Part shown: positions 47,424-59,415 of the stretch, piece after piece
Layout of the letters: the number at the start of each line of letters is the position of its first letter
Numbering within the stretch: the first letter of the stretch is position 1
Assembly: GCF_029937755.1 (NCBI RefSeq)
Contig: NZ_JAPYPG010000006.1
Coordinates: 124,001-188,000 of the forward strand
DNA: 64,000 nucleotides
DNA from: Henriciella sp.
GTDB taxonomy: Bacteria > Pseudomonadota > Alphaproteobacteria > Caulobacterales > Hyphomonadaceae
Direction: 5' to 3'
Notes under the pieces: model-generated
Told to the model about the DNA's origin: nothing
The model's input: only the letters and a program-made list of their open reading frames with translations
The model's database searches: none
Translations under genes and position numbers: made by a program

Positions 47424-48707
47424 TCAAAGATCGCGGAAGAAGAGCCGCCCGTCACGGGCGACAAAATAGAAGCCCACCTGTCCGATGAGCGCTCCAGTAT
47501 CGGGGTCACCGAAAATCTCTGTTTCCCCAATCCGCACGACATAGTGCTTTGACCGCGGGTCGGGGTCGCCTGGCGGCCAGGGTTCTCCCGTGGGCGTGAC
47601 GCTTGCCGGTAATGGGGTGGCCAGGTTATCGAGCTTGCGGAAGCCGCTGTTGCAGAAGCCGAATCCCTTATATTCAGGATCGGTCAGGACGCGCATATAA
47701 TAAACGTCTTGCGGCGGCTCGGTCCCGGCCATCTCCACCGACCTTGGAATGAGCGGATAGACCTCGCGATAGGCTGTGCCATCCGGACCATTATAGCGAT
47801 CCACATGGCCACCGCCGGAGCGTGTGAGCGTGCCATAGTCAGAAATGTGGCCGGCGGAGCGGTCTCGTCTGTAATTGCGCCAGGTGTTTCCGTTCGCGAA
47901 TATCTCGTTCGGGAACCCGAAAAGGTTGCGATAGAGATCGATATCCTGACGCATAATGTCTTCAAGGTGAACATAATCAGCGTTCGCGTAGCGATCCATG
48001 CTAAAGACCGCCTCAACCCATTCATCCTTTAGCTGCGCCGCTCCCATGGCCGGACAGCGCGCATCAACCCAACCGTACGTGCCAGGCCCCTGAGGCGGCT
48101 TTGGACCGATTAAATTGTAGCCATGGGCGCCGGGGAGCGCGCCGATCTGCTCATAGTCCGCTTCCGCCTGTTCGCGTCACGCCTTCCATTCCTCAAGCGT
48201 TGCTTTCTCCACGCTGGCACCGACAAACTCGATTTTCGCTAACGGACTTTCATAGGCATCATCCGTCTTGTAGCCCCAGCCCTGGCTCAAATCCTCGATA
48301 TCATCAAACCAGATTGCGAGCGGGCGAAGATCCTCTGGGATTCGCTCTTGACCCTTCTGCGGATCGGATGTGTAGGGCTCCCATCTGTCGCCCTCACACA
48401 TGTCGATGGTTGTGATCGCGATCGCATGCCTGTCCCCGGCTGGCTGGTACATCATCTCCGGCGCCAGGGCCGTAAACGCCGTGTCCGTTGTGTGGATATT
48501 CTCGAATGCGGTGTAATTGCAGGCAACGACATAATCAAAGCTGACCGTCTCGCCGGTTTCCTTCAATTTGAAGTCGGCTTTAAGGCTGTAGAAAAACCCG
48601 ACAGGACGCCCTGCCTCGGAGGACGATGGTGCCGATGGCGAACAGGCTGAAAAGCCCAGGACGGCAAGGGTAAGAAACCTGGCACGTTGGCGAAGGCGTG
48701 TCTTCAT
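47424..48707 (-). pseudogene. Secreted lipoprotein gene interrupted by one in-frame TGA
   Basis: From ATG 48707 the frame reads MKTRLRQRARFLTLAVLGFSAC (signal and lipobox) for 176 codons to a TGA at 48177-48179, then continues in the same frame for 250 codons to a TGA at 47424. The join reads LEEWKA-[TGA]-REQAEADYEQIGALPG; sequence and codon use look protein-like on both sides. A TGG-to-TGA change (Trp) is the simplest explanation. The product would be a 427-residue Trp/Tyr-rich lipoprotein of unknown function. If TGA terminates, a downstream ATG at 48047 could start a 207-aa fragment without a signal peptide. Confidence 0.6.
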
Positions 48708-48757
48708 GGCGGTCTCCCGGTCTCGGCTGGGGAGATAGGATCAACCTGAAGTAAATT
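48702..48757 (-). repeat. Copy 1 of a duplicated gene leader
   Basis: Contains the first codons and leader of the 48707 gene. GGATCAACCTGAAGTAAATT and CTTCATGGCGG are shared with 49531-49585; only about 8-9 positions in the middle differ. It suggests a duplicated promoter/leader. Confidence 0.85.
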
Positions 48758-48831
48758 CCGCCCTAAGCCCGGCAGCGAAATTGCCGCCACCGGGCTTTCG
48801 TAGGTTGCGGACCGTGTGGCGCTGTCACGCG

Positions 48832-49536
48832 CTATTCCCCCGACATGTATTGAACGTTTATCGCCGTACATCGAGCCAGCCCGCTATCGTCTGGATAGGG
48901 GTGGAGGATCGTTCGAAAGTAATTGTTCATCCGGTGCATTTCGCGGCCGTCCCAAAGCTTGGCACACCACTCCGGTCTTCTTGATTGATCTGGAGGCTGC
49001 CAGGCAAATTCTTCCTGATTGACGAGACAACCCGGTTCGCACCGAACCAAGATACCGGTGTCTGACGGTCTATGCGGCACTTGATCAAGGGGCGCGAGTT
49101 CGGAAACCCTTACCTGATAGGGGCCGGATAGATGTGATGCCAAAAGGCCGAGGGAAATCCGCGTACAATAGGCAGGCGTTTGGGACGTGGCCTTGCGAAT
49201 ATCACCGTCCCGGAAAACACATTTCCGTTTCCCGGACTTGTCCTGCGCACACATTTCGTTGCTGCCAACCGTCCATTCGACGCACCAGTCCGGTACCAGA
49301 AGTCCCATCTGTTCATCACGGACCAGTCAGCAACCCGGCTTGCATTCCAACTCAACCGGCTCGTTGGCGCTAGGCAAATCATCGATCCGGGCGGCCCTTA
49401 TGCTATCGTAAGTATTAGGCTCAGTCTGCGCAAACATCTGAATGTTCGGCGAATTCTGGAAAAGAAAAAGGGTGGAAAGCTCGCATGACAAGATGATGCT
49501 CACCACAAGCCCGGTGCGGCGGAGAGGTGACTTCAT
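48832..49536 (-). pseudogene. Cysteine-rich secreted protein gene interrupted by one in-frame TGA
   Basis: ATG 49536 (GGGAG upstream) starts MKSPLRRTGLVVSIILSCEL, a signal-like segment, and runs 69 codons to TGA (49327-49329), then 164 codons in the same frame to TAG 48832. The stop falls right after a CKPGC motif; the downstream part contains a related CEPGC motif (ILVRCEPGCLVNQEEF), and the residues after each are similar (LVRDEQ / LVNQEE). About ten cysteines suggest disulfides in the periplasm or outside. Not recognised; nonsense mutation, sequence error or recoding cannot be separated here. Confidence 0.5.
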
Positions 49537-49585
49537 GGCGGGCTCCCGGTCTGGTCGGGGCAATAGGATCAACCTGAAGTAAATT
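49531..49585 (-). repeat. Copy 2 of a duplicated gene leader
   Basis: Near-identical to 48702-48757 and in the same orientation, placed at the same position relative to an ATG-AAG start. The repeat ends at AAATT on the far side from the gene. Confidence 0.85.
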
Positions 49586-49752
49586 CTGGCTAAACGGCGC
49601 TTTCAATTTTTTTCGTTGTGATGCAGGCATGAGCGCTTGCTCATCTCCACGATGACCAGGCTTGCCCCCGCGCCTACACCCCGCAGTTGCGAAATTTGTG
49701 ATCTGAGAGTAGGCCGGACCCCTCATATTCTGGCTACCGATTCAGGCGCCCC

Positions 49753-50652
49753 ATGACAGCACCGACCGCGCGCGAAAAACCCGCTTCCTTCCAGGACCTG
49801 ATCCTCAGGCTGCAGAGCTATTGGGCCGCTCAGGGCTGCGCCATCCTGCAGCCCTATGACATGGAGGTTGGCGCCGGCACCCTGCACCCGGCGACCGTGC
49901 TGCGCGCGCTGGGGCCGAAGGACTGGCGCGCGGCTTACGTACAGCCCTCGCGCCGCCCGGCCGATGCGCGCTATGGCGAGAACCCGAACCGGCTTGGCCA
50001 TTACTACCAGTTCCAGGTCATCCTGAAGCCCAACCCGGCAAACCTGCAGGACCTCTATCTCAACTCGCTCTACGAGATCGGTATCGACCCGATGGTCCAC
50101 GATATCCGCTTTGTGGAAGACGACTGGGAGAACCCGACGGTGGGGGCCTGGGGGCTTGGCTGGGAAGTCTGGTGCGACGGCATGGAAGTCAGCCAGTACA
50201 CCTATTTCCAGCAGGTCGGCGGGCTGGATGTGTTCCCGGTATCCGGCGAGCTGACCTACGGGCTGGAGCGCCTCGCCATGTATGTGTTCGGCGTCGACAA
50301 TGTCTATAATCTGCCGTTCAACGACCCGGCCTCGGAAGTGCCGCTCTCCTATGGCGATGTCTTCCTGCAGAATGAGCGTGAGCAGTCGGCCTTCAATTTC
50401 GAACTGGCCGATGTCGACATGCTGCAGACCTGGTTCACCGGCTGCGAGAGCCAGTCCAAGGCGCTGCGCGAAGCGGGAAAGCCGCTGCCGGCCTATGACT
50501 TCGCGCTGAAAGCCAGCCACGTCTTCAACCTGATCGATGCGCGCGGCGCGATCTCGCCGACCGAGCGCCAGGCCTTTATCGGCCGGGTGCGTGACCTTGC
50601 GCGTGGGGCGGCCGAACTCTGGGCGAAACAGGAAGAGGAGCGCGCGGCATGA
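49753..50652 (+). CDS. glyQ: Glycyl-tRNA synthetase alpha subunit
   Basis: A 299-aa catalytic subunit of the alpha2-beta2 enzyme. Signature segments are [58 protein letters not shown] and [12 protein letters not shown]. It is followed by a lipoprotein gene (4-base overlap), and glyS comes next, so the two subunits are not directly adjacent. Confidence 0.97.
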   Translation: MTAPTAREKPASFQDLILRLQSYWAAQGCAILQPYDMEVGAGTLHPATVLRALGPKDWRAAYVQPSRRPADARYGENPNRLGHYYQFQVILKPNPANLQDLYLNSLYEIGIDPMVHDIRFVEDDWENPTVGAWGLGWEVWCDGMEVSQYTYFQQVGGLDVFPVSGELTYGLERLAMYVFGVDNVYNLPFNDPASEVPLSYGDVFLQNEREQSAFNFELADVDMLQTWFTGCESQSKALREAGKPLPAYDFALKASHVFNLIDARGAISPTERQAFIGRVRDLARGAAELWAKQEEERAA

Positions 50653-51128
50653 GGCTCGCTGGCATTATGATGTCGTCTCTGGTGCTGGGGCTCGCAGCTT
50701 GCGGCGGGAACGGCCCCGATGAGGGCGAAACCGAGCCCGAGGCCACCGCGCCCACCATCGCCACCGACATGGAAAGTCCGGTCGAGGACCCGTTCTGCGC
50801 CTTCACGGCGGAGAATACCGATACGAGCGGCGAGGGCGGCAGCTACGTCTTCGTCACCTCGATGGGCGACGCGGTCTATCACGGCTATGCCAAGCTCGAC
50901 GGCGAAGTGACCCGGCTGACCGAGGTCGAGGCCGGTTTCGGCGCGGGTATGGAAACGCGCCGCTATGTCACCGAAGATGACAGCGTCGAGCTTGAAGTGA
51001 TCCTTCTCGATCCGCGCGACGGGCAGGCCGAAAGCGAGCATTCCGGTTCGGTCCGCGTGATTTACCCGGTTGAGGGGGACGCCGTGAAATTCTATGGCGA
51101 GTGCGACTATGACGAGACCGGCGAATGA
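50649..51128 (+). CDS. Lipoprotein of unknown function between glyQ and glyS
   Basis: A 159-aa protein with signal and lipobox LGLAAC (Cys18), a polar acidic linker, then a small domain with two cysteines ([10 protein letters not shown] and YGECDYDE) likely forming a disulfide. The start overlaps the glyQ stop by ATGA. Not recognised; it separates two genes normally adjacent. Confidence 0.85.
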   Translation: MRLAGIMMSSLVLGLAACGGNGPDEGETEPEATAPTIATDMESPVEDPFCAFTAENTDTSGEGGSYVFVTSMGDAVYHGYAKLDGEVTRLTEVEAGFGAGMETRRYVTEDDSVELEVILLDPRDGQAESEHSGSVRVIYPVEGDAVKFYGECDYDETGE

Positions 51129-51166
51129 GCCGGCCGATGACCACAAACGGGGCGCGCTGAACCGCC

Positions 51167-53389
51167 ATGGCAGACCTACTACTCGAACTCTTTTCCGAAG
51201 AGATCCCGGCGCGCATGCAGGCGAAGGCCGAAGCCGATCTCAAGGCCGCCCTCGAGAAAGGCCTCGCTGAGGCGGGCGTCGAGTTCGAGCGCGCGGTGGC
51301 GCTGTCGGGCCCGCGCCGCCTGGCGGTCTGCGTTGAGGGGCTGCCGGCGAAGTCCGCCGATGTGAAGGAAGAGAAGAAGGGCCCGAAAGTCGGCGCGCCG
51401 GAGAAGGCCGTGGAGGGCTTCCTGCGCGGGGCAGGGCTCACCTCCATCGACGAGGCCGAGGTGCGCAGCGACCCGAAGAAGGGCGACTTCTATGTCGCCG
51501 TCCGCGAAGTGCCGGGCCGTCCGCTTCAAGACATCGTTGCTGAACTGGTGCCCGAGATCGTGCGCGGTTTTCACTGGCCGAAATCGATGCGCTGGGGCCG
51601 TGGCGAGCTGCGCTGGGTGCGCCCGCTGCAGCGCGTGCTCTGCGTCTTCGATGGCAAGGTGGTCGACTTCGAGATCGACAGTCTCAAGTCTGGCAACCAG
51701 ACCGAAGGCCACCGCATCATGGGCCGGGGGCCGTTCGAGATTACCTCTTTCGAGGACTACAAGCGCGTTCTGGAAAGCGACGGCTGTGTCGTCCTCTCGC
51801 GGGAGGATCGCCGCCTGCTGATCGATGAGCAGGCGCATGTGACCTGTCTCGAAAAGGGCCTTGAACTGGTCGAGGACAAGGGCCTGCTCGACGAGGTGAC
51901 GGGGCTGGCGGAATGGCCGGTCGTCATCCTGGGCGAGATGGATCCGGACTTCCTGACCCTGCCGAGCGAAGTCATCCAGCTTTCCATGCGCACGCACCAG
52001 AAATATTTCGCCGTGCGCGACCCGAAGACGGGCGATCTTGCGCCGAACTTCGTCGTCGTCGCGAATATCGAAGCGGCCGATGGCGGCGAGGCGATTGCGG
52101 CGGGCAATTCGCGCGTGCTGTCGGCGCGGCTCGATGATGCGCGCTTCTTCTGGGACAATGACCGCAAGATGCCGCTGGAAGAGATGGCGAAGAAGCTTTC
52201 GACCATCGACTTCAAGAAAGAGCTGGGCACGATTGCCGACAAGGTGGAGCGCGTCGCTGCGCTGGCGCGCGAACTGGCGCCGAAGGTCGGGGCTGAGCCG
52301 GATGTGGCGGAGCGCGCCGCGCGCCTCGCCAAGGCCGATCTGGTCTCCGGCATGGTCGGTGAGTTCCCCGAACTCCAGGGCGTTATGGGCGGCTACTATG
52401 CGCGTGAGCAAGGCGAGGCGGACGCCGTCGCCACCGCCATCGCCGAGCACTACAAGCCTGTCGGCGCGTCGGATGACGTGCCCTCAGAGCCGGTGAGCAT
52501 CGCTGTGGCGCTGGCCGACAAGCTCGACACGCTGGTCGGCTTCTGGGCCATCGACGAGAAACCCACCGGCTCGAAAGACCCGTTCGCGCTGCGGCGCGCC
52601 GCGCTGGGCGTCGTGCGGATCATTCTGGAGAATGAGGTTCGGGTTGGTTTGCAAACAACAGTCATCCGTCCATTCGCGCGAGCAGGCGTCCGCATCGTTC
52701 TTCAGCGCGCAGTGGAAAGACAGGATAAGATCCAAGAGCTTTTTGACGCTGGAGTGCTGACGGAGAACCAAGCGAATAGGCTTCTTCTCGAAAGCATTGA
52801 GCAGGCAAATCAGGAGCGTGATCTGGCACTCGGAGACGAGGCATGGGCGAAGACCAGCGTCGTAATCCAAGACCTCCTCGCCTTCTTCGCTGACCGCCTC
52901 AAGCAATATCTCCGCGATGCTGGCGCGCGTCATGATCTGATCGACGCTGTCTTCGCCCTTGGCGAGGATGACCTCGTCCTGATCGTGAAGCGCGTCGAGG
53001 CGCTGGGCGCGTTCCTTGAGTCCGATGATGGCGCGAACCTGCTGGCGGGCTACAAGCGCGCGGCGAATATCCTCAAGGCGGAAGAGAAGAAGGACGGCAA
53101 GGCCTATGATGGCGCGCCCGATCCGAAGCTTTTCGAGCAGGAGGAAGAGCGCGCGCTCGCCGAGGCGATTACCGAATCGGTGGCCGCGGCTGAAGCTGCT
53201 CTGCAGGCGGAGGACTTCGAAAAAGCCATGGGAGCGTTATCATCGCTTCGCCCCCCTGTTGATGCCTTCTTCGATGCTGTAACGGTCAACGCGGAGCGCC
53301 CGGAATTGAGGCAAAACCGACTCTTGATTCTGGGATCCATCCGTGACGCTTTGCATCGTGTGGCGGATTTTTCGAAAGTGGCAGCATAA
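51167..53389 (+). CDS. glyS: Glycyl-tRNA synthetase beta subunit
   Basis: A 740-aa tRNA-binding subunit. [50 protein letters not shown] and the C-terminal DALR-like [22 protein letters not shown] are canonical. Around residues 488-571 (bases 52630-52880) and in the last 50 codons, the codons TTG, CAA, ACA, AGA, AGG and GGA are common though almost absent in flanks, so these parts look imported or mosaic. Confidence 0.95.
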   Translation: MADLLLELFSEEIPARMQAKAEADLKAALEKGLAEAGVEFERAVALSGPRRLAVCVEGLPAKSADVKEEKKGPKVGAPEKAVEGFLRGAGLTSIDEAEVRSDPKKGDFYVAVREVPGRPLQDIVAELVPEIVRGFHWPKSMRWGRGELRWVRPLQRVLCVFDGKVVDFEIDSLKSGNQTEGHRIMGRGPFEITSFEDYKRVLESDGCVVLSREDRRLLIDEQAHVTCLEKGLELVEDKGLLDEVTGLAEWPVVILGEMDPDFLTLPSEVIQLSMRTHQKYFAVRDPKTGDLAPNFVVVANIEAADGGEAIAAGNSRVLSARLDDARFFWDNDRKMPLEEMAKKLSTIDFKKELGTIADKVERVAALARELAPKVGAEPDVAERAARLAKADLVSGMVGEFPELQGVMGGYYAREQGEADAVATAIAEHYKPVGASDDVPSEPVSIAVALADKLDTLVGFWAIDEKPTGSKDPFALRRAALGVVRIILENEVRVGLQTTVIRPFARAGVRIVLQRAVERQDKIQELFDAGVLTENQANRLLLESIEQANQERDLALGDEAWAKTSVVIQDLLAFFADRLKQYLRDAGARHDLIDAVFALGEDDLVLIVKRVEALGAFLESDDGANLLAGYKRAANILKAEEKKDGKAYDGAPDPKLFEQEEERALAEAITESVAAAEAALQAEDFEKAMGALSSLRPPVDAFFDAVTVNAERPELRQNRLLILGSIRDALHRVADFSKVAA

Positions 53390-53407
53390 TCTTGCGGGAG
53401 CCCGAGA

Positions 53408-53807
53408 ATGCTCATTGTCGTGCTCCTGGTCGGCCTTCTGGCCTTGTGGATCTGGAGTCTGGTGAAGATGCCTTCGAAACGGGCACGCGAAATCTTCGAC
53501 GCTCATGGACCGGCGCCCTCTGATGTGTCGGATCGGGACCGCGCTTTCGTGCTCGACCTGCATCGCCACTTTGGCACGCGCGACTTTACCTACAAGACCA
53601 TTGCGGACCGTCCGCTGGATCCGCAAATCGCCGGGGCTTTTGGCGTGGAATCTGCAAGCCTGGACGACCGCGAAGAGTTGGGGGTCCGTTTGCCGCAACT
53701 GAAATTACTGGTCTCCTTCGAACCGGGGCGCTATCGCCTCACCGAGGAAGCCGCCCTCATGGCTGAACGCCTGGGGTCTGAACAATCGAGTCTGGAGAAT
53801 TCACATC

Positions 53808-53815
<8 letters not shown>
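53408..53815 (+). CDS. Small single-pass membrane protein
   Basis: A 135-aa protein with one N-terminal membrane helix (MLIVVLLVGLLALWIWSLV) and a charged cytoplasmic-type domain (RAREIFDAHGPAPSDV..RDRAFVLDLHRHF). GGGAG precedes the ATG; the 3' end overlaps the ppdK start by 8 bases. Unknown function. Confidence 0.75.
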
Positions 53816-56501
<2,686 letters not shown>

Positions 56502-56867
56502 TCACCCTAGGGTTGACGGGCTTTAGGGTCCGATCACCTATGCAATTTGTAATCTGGAACCGTTGCGCAAGCGCAACAGTGTAATTTGTAGGCGAGAGGA
56601 TGGTTTACGGCTCTTAACCCGCTGTAAGCCTGAATCTGCTGTATTTTTTGTACGAAAGACAAGAAGCGCTCCGACGGCGCCGGCTGGACTGGGTTCCGTG
56701 CTGACAGAAATGTAAGTCTTCAAAGCCCGCTTTTCGTTGCTATGTGCCGGGTAAGTTCACTATCCAGTCAAATCCAAGCCGGGGCTTGAACAGTGAATGA
56801 ACGAGGCCAACTGGCCTGGTTCATGCTTACTGTGTCAGGAAACGCTGGTGGAAATAAGGGGCAGGTG
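56502..56867. other. Non-coding gap before the cell wall hydrolase
   Basis: A 366-base AT-richer gap. It holds a perfect palindrome GTTGCGCAAGCGCAAC (56562-56577) flanked by AATTTGTA direct repeats (about 56543 and 56583), a TTAAC half-site (56614-56618) that is CtrA-like but lacks a second half, and a GANTC (GAATC, 56632-56636). No coding signal. If translation started at ATG 56793 the gap would be 291 bases. Confidence 0.5.
56513..56541 (+). promoter_or_regulatory. Possible promoter upstream of the cell wall hydrolase
   Basis: TTGACG (56513-56518) and ACCTAT (56536-56541) are 17 bases apart, just after the ppdK stop, in a low-GC gap. Confidence 0.35.
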
Positions 56868-57866
56868 ATGTCACTGAAGAAGACCACGCAGAGCCCGCGA
56901 ATGTTCGCGGACAGGTCCCTTCGCGGCAAAATTGCGCGTTGGTGGCTAGCAAAAACGGATGCCGAGCAGCGGAAATTTGTTTCGCAAGCCGGCATGGCAT
57001 CGGTATGCGCGCTCGGCCTGACCGTTGCGCTGCCCATGATCTCCTCGCTGAACCTGCAGAAGCAGGCAGAGGCCGAGGCCCGTGCGCAGACCGAGCGGTT
57101 TGCCGAGATCCAGGATGCCGGTGACGCTGTGCGGGCGGATCCGAAGGCCCCGCGGCTGATGCAGCATGAATGGATCCGCAACGTCGAATATTCCCTTGAA
57201 CGTGACCCGGACGGCGCGCTGAGCCGCTATGCCGGTCTGGAACGTGATGCTGCCGTCCTTGCCGGTATGAAAAGCTTTGACCCGATCCATCTTGCTCGCG
57301 CAGAAGACATGAGCCGGCAGATGAAGTGTCTTGCCGAGGCCGTTTACTACGAGGCCCGCAGCGAAGCGACGTCCGGCCAGATCGCGGTTGCCGAAGTCAT
57401 CATGAACCGCGTTAAGGATCACCGTTATCCGAACACCGCCTGTGATGTGGTCTATCAGGGGGCAACCCGCACGACCGGGTGTCAGTTTACCTTCACCTGC
57501 GATGGCGCGCTCGATCGCGGCCCGCGCGGCACGCGCTGGGAGAAAGCGAAAACGATCGCCGCCCATGTGATGCTGAAACTGGAAGAGCCGCGCACCGGCG
57601 GGGCGACCCATTATCACGCAACCTATGTGAACCCGGTCTGGAATGCCGGTCTGATCCAGACGTCGCATATCGGCACGCACATCTTCTACCGCTTTCCGCG
57701 GGGCGCCGAGTGGGCCAGTGCACGCGCTGCCCAGCGCGCCCGTAACAAGCGTGAGAATGCCGGTGGTGGCAGCAATTCCAGCTCGACCATCATGACGGTC
57801 GATACCCCGCAGGACACCGACGACCTCAATGCCCGCTCGCTGAGCGTGCTGAACCCGGCTCCGTAA
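56868..57866 (+). CDS. Cell wall hydrolase (SleB-like, Hydrolase_2)
   Basis: A 332-aa protein. One hydrophobic segment near the N-terminus (MASVCALGLTVALPMISSL) anchors it; the C-terminal domain has CLAEAVYYEARSEATSGQIAVAEVIMNRVKD, the Hydrolase_2 signature with the active-site glutamate, and THYHATYVNPVW. It likely cleaves peptidoglycan. AGGGGCAGGTG precedes ATG 56868; an in-frame ATG at 56793 is weaker. Confidence 0.9.
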   Translation: MSLKKTTQSPRMFADRSLRGKIARWWLAKTDAEQRKFVSQAGMASVCALGLTVALPMISSLNLQKQAEAEARAQTERFAEIQDAGDAVRADPKAPRLMQHEWIRNVEYSLERDPDGALSRYAGLERDAAVLAGMKSFDPIHLARAEDMSRQMKCLAEAVYYEARSEATSGQIAVAEVIMNRVKDHRYPNTACDVVYQGATRTTGCQFTFTCDGALDRGPRGTRWEKAKTIAAHVMLKLEEPRTGGATHYHATYVNPVWNAGLIQTSHIGTHIFYRFPRGAEWASARAAQRARNKRENAGGGSNSSSTIMTVDTPQDTDDLNARSLSVLNPAP

Positions 57867-57874
57867 GGATTTCC

Positions 57875-58537
57875 ATGACCGAAGGACGCCTGTTCGAGGA
57901 CGTCGACACTTATATCAACAGCCTGTTTGCGGTTGAGGACGCGGTGCTGACACGCGCTGTCGAGCGCTCCACCGCGGCAGGCCTGCCCGAGATCCAGCTA
58001 TCGCCCGGACAGGCGAAGCTGATCTACCTGCTGGCGAAGATGATCGGCGCGAAGCGCATGCTCGAAGTCGGTACGCTGGGCGGTTATTCGACCGTCTGGC
58101 TGGGCCGCGCCTTGCCCGACGATGGCGAGCTGATCAGTATCGAACTTGATCCCGGCCATGCGAAGGTGGCCCGTGAGACACTCGTCGATGCCGGCCTCGA
58201 CAAGACATGCCGGATCATCGAGGGCAGGGGCCTCGACGTGATGAACACGCTGACCCCTCATTTCGACATGGTGTTTCTGGATGCCAACAAGGATGGCTAT
58301 CCGGCCTATCTCAAACAGGCTATCCGGCTGGTGCGGCCCGGCGGCCTGATCGTGGCCGATAATGTCGTTCGTGAAGGGGCCGTGCTTGAGCCGTCAAAGG
58401 TCGATCCGAACGCGATTGGTGCCGCCGCCTTCAACCAGGCCCTCGCCAGCCACCCGCAGCTTGAAGCTATCGTCCTCCAGCAGGTCGGCATCAAGGGCCA
58501 TGATGGCCTCGCCGTGGCGCGCGTGAAGGACGACTGA
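57875..58537 (+). CDS. O-methyltransferase (class I SAM, family 3)
   Basis: A 220-aa protein with MLEVGTLGGYSTVWLGRALP (SAM motif I), IELDPGHAKVA, and FLDANKDGYPAYL (metal-binding D of catechol-type enzymes). AAGGA precedes the ATG, 8 bases after the hydrolase stop. Substrate unknown. Confidence 0.88.
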   Translation: MTEGRLFEDVDTYINSLFAVEDAVLTRAVERSTAAGLPEIQLSPGQAKLIYLLAKMIGAKRMLEVGTLGGYSTVWLGRALPDDGELISIELDPGHAKVARETLVDAGLDKTCRIIEGRGLDVMNTLTPHFDMVFLDANKDGYPAYLKQAIRLVRPGGLIVADNVVREGAVLEPSKVDPNAIGAAAFNQALASHPQLEAIVLQQVGIKGHDGLAVARVKDD

Positions 58538-58541
58538 GCGC

Positions 58542-59351
58542 CTACTCCCGCGGCCCGAGATTCTTGATCATGGTCTTTTTCAGCCGGTTGGGCATGAAAC
58601 GGGCGGCGAAGCGCGTGCGCTCGGCCATCTTGCCGGCCATGTAGTGGGTGTCCTTGCCATGGGCGGCATCCCACGCCCTCTCCGCGGCGATCTCGACGGG
58701 ATAAACGTCCTGGCCGGACTCCCGGATCATGTCGGACATCTTCTCATTGGCGCCGTCGGCCTTGCCCATGTCCAGGATGGGCGTGTCGATGAACCAGGGC
58801 ATCAGCGAGGTCACCCGGATGCCGAGATTGGAGAACTCCACGTCAAGCGCTTCGGTCAGGCCGCGCACGGCGAATTTGGTCGCGGAATAGACAGCCAGCT
58901 TCGGCGCGCCGAACACGCCGGCGGTGGACGCGGTGTTCACGATGCGTGAGCCGGGTGTGGCGCGCAGCAGGGGCAGGGCGGCCTGCACGCCATTGATGAT
59001 GCCCTTCACATTGACGTCGACGACCCAGTCATTGTCCTCGCCGGTCATTTCCTCGAACCAGCCATGCCGGCCGACACCGGCATTGTTGAACAGCACCGTC
59101 ATCCGGCCATCGGTTGCCTTGCCGAACTGTTCGATGGCGGCTTTCCAGTCGTCGCGGCTGCGCACGTCGAGCTTTGCGGTGACGCAATTGTCCTCGCCGA
59201 TCTCCTTTGCGACTTCGGCAAGGCCGTCCTCGTTCACGTCATAGAGGCCAACGAACCAGCTGCGGTCTGCAAACAGTTTGGCGGTCGCCTTGCCGATGCC
59301 GGATGCGGCGCCGGTGATGAAGATGCTCTTTCGGCCTGTGGCAGTGCCCAT
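58542..59351 (-). CDS. Short-chain dehydrogenase/reductase
   Basis: A 269-aa NAD(P)-dependent oxidoreductase. TGAASGIG (cofactor), NNAGVG, catalytic Ser in NTASTAG, and YSATKFA (YxxxK) are all intact. Substrate unknown. It converges on the O-methyltransferase gene. Confidence 0.9.
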   Translation of the reverse strand: MGTATGRKSIFITGAASGIGKATAKLFADRSWFVGLYDVNEDGLAEVAKEIGEDNCVTAKLDVRSRDDWKAAIEQFGKATDGRMTVLFNNAGVGRHGWFEEMTGEDNDWVVDVNVKGIINGVQAALPLLRATPGSRIVNTASTAGVFGAPKLAVYSATKFAVRGLTEALDVEFSNLGIRVTSLMPWFIDTPILDMGKADGANEKMSDMIRESGQDVYPVEIAAERAWDAAHGKDTHYMAGKMAERTRFAARFMPNRLKKTMIKNLGPRE

Positions 59352-59415
59352 GAATTCCCAGTCCTCCCGTTTTGCCGCCCGTGTCTTGCATGGCGCGGCT
59401 TATCGGGAAACAGGT

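Noticed and set aside
47424-49536. Genome-wide UGA-as-tryptophan code
   Set aside because: Many intact genes here end with TGA (atpI, gcvPA, nadB, alpha-2-macroglobulin) at positions that fit family lengths and overlaps, so TGA is a normal stop.
49629-49644. ATGAGC-GCTT-GCTCAT hairpin upstream of glyQ
   Set aside because: No U-run and no conserved context; it could be a chance palindrome. It is also inverted relative to the nadA palindrome.
51179-52450. A 423-codon antisense frame within glyS
   Set aside because: It is a shadow of strong codon bias in the conserved part of glyS and ends where glyS codon use changes.
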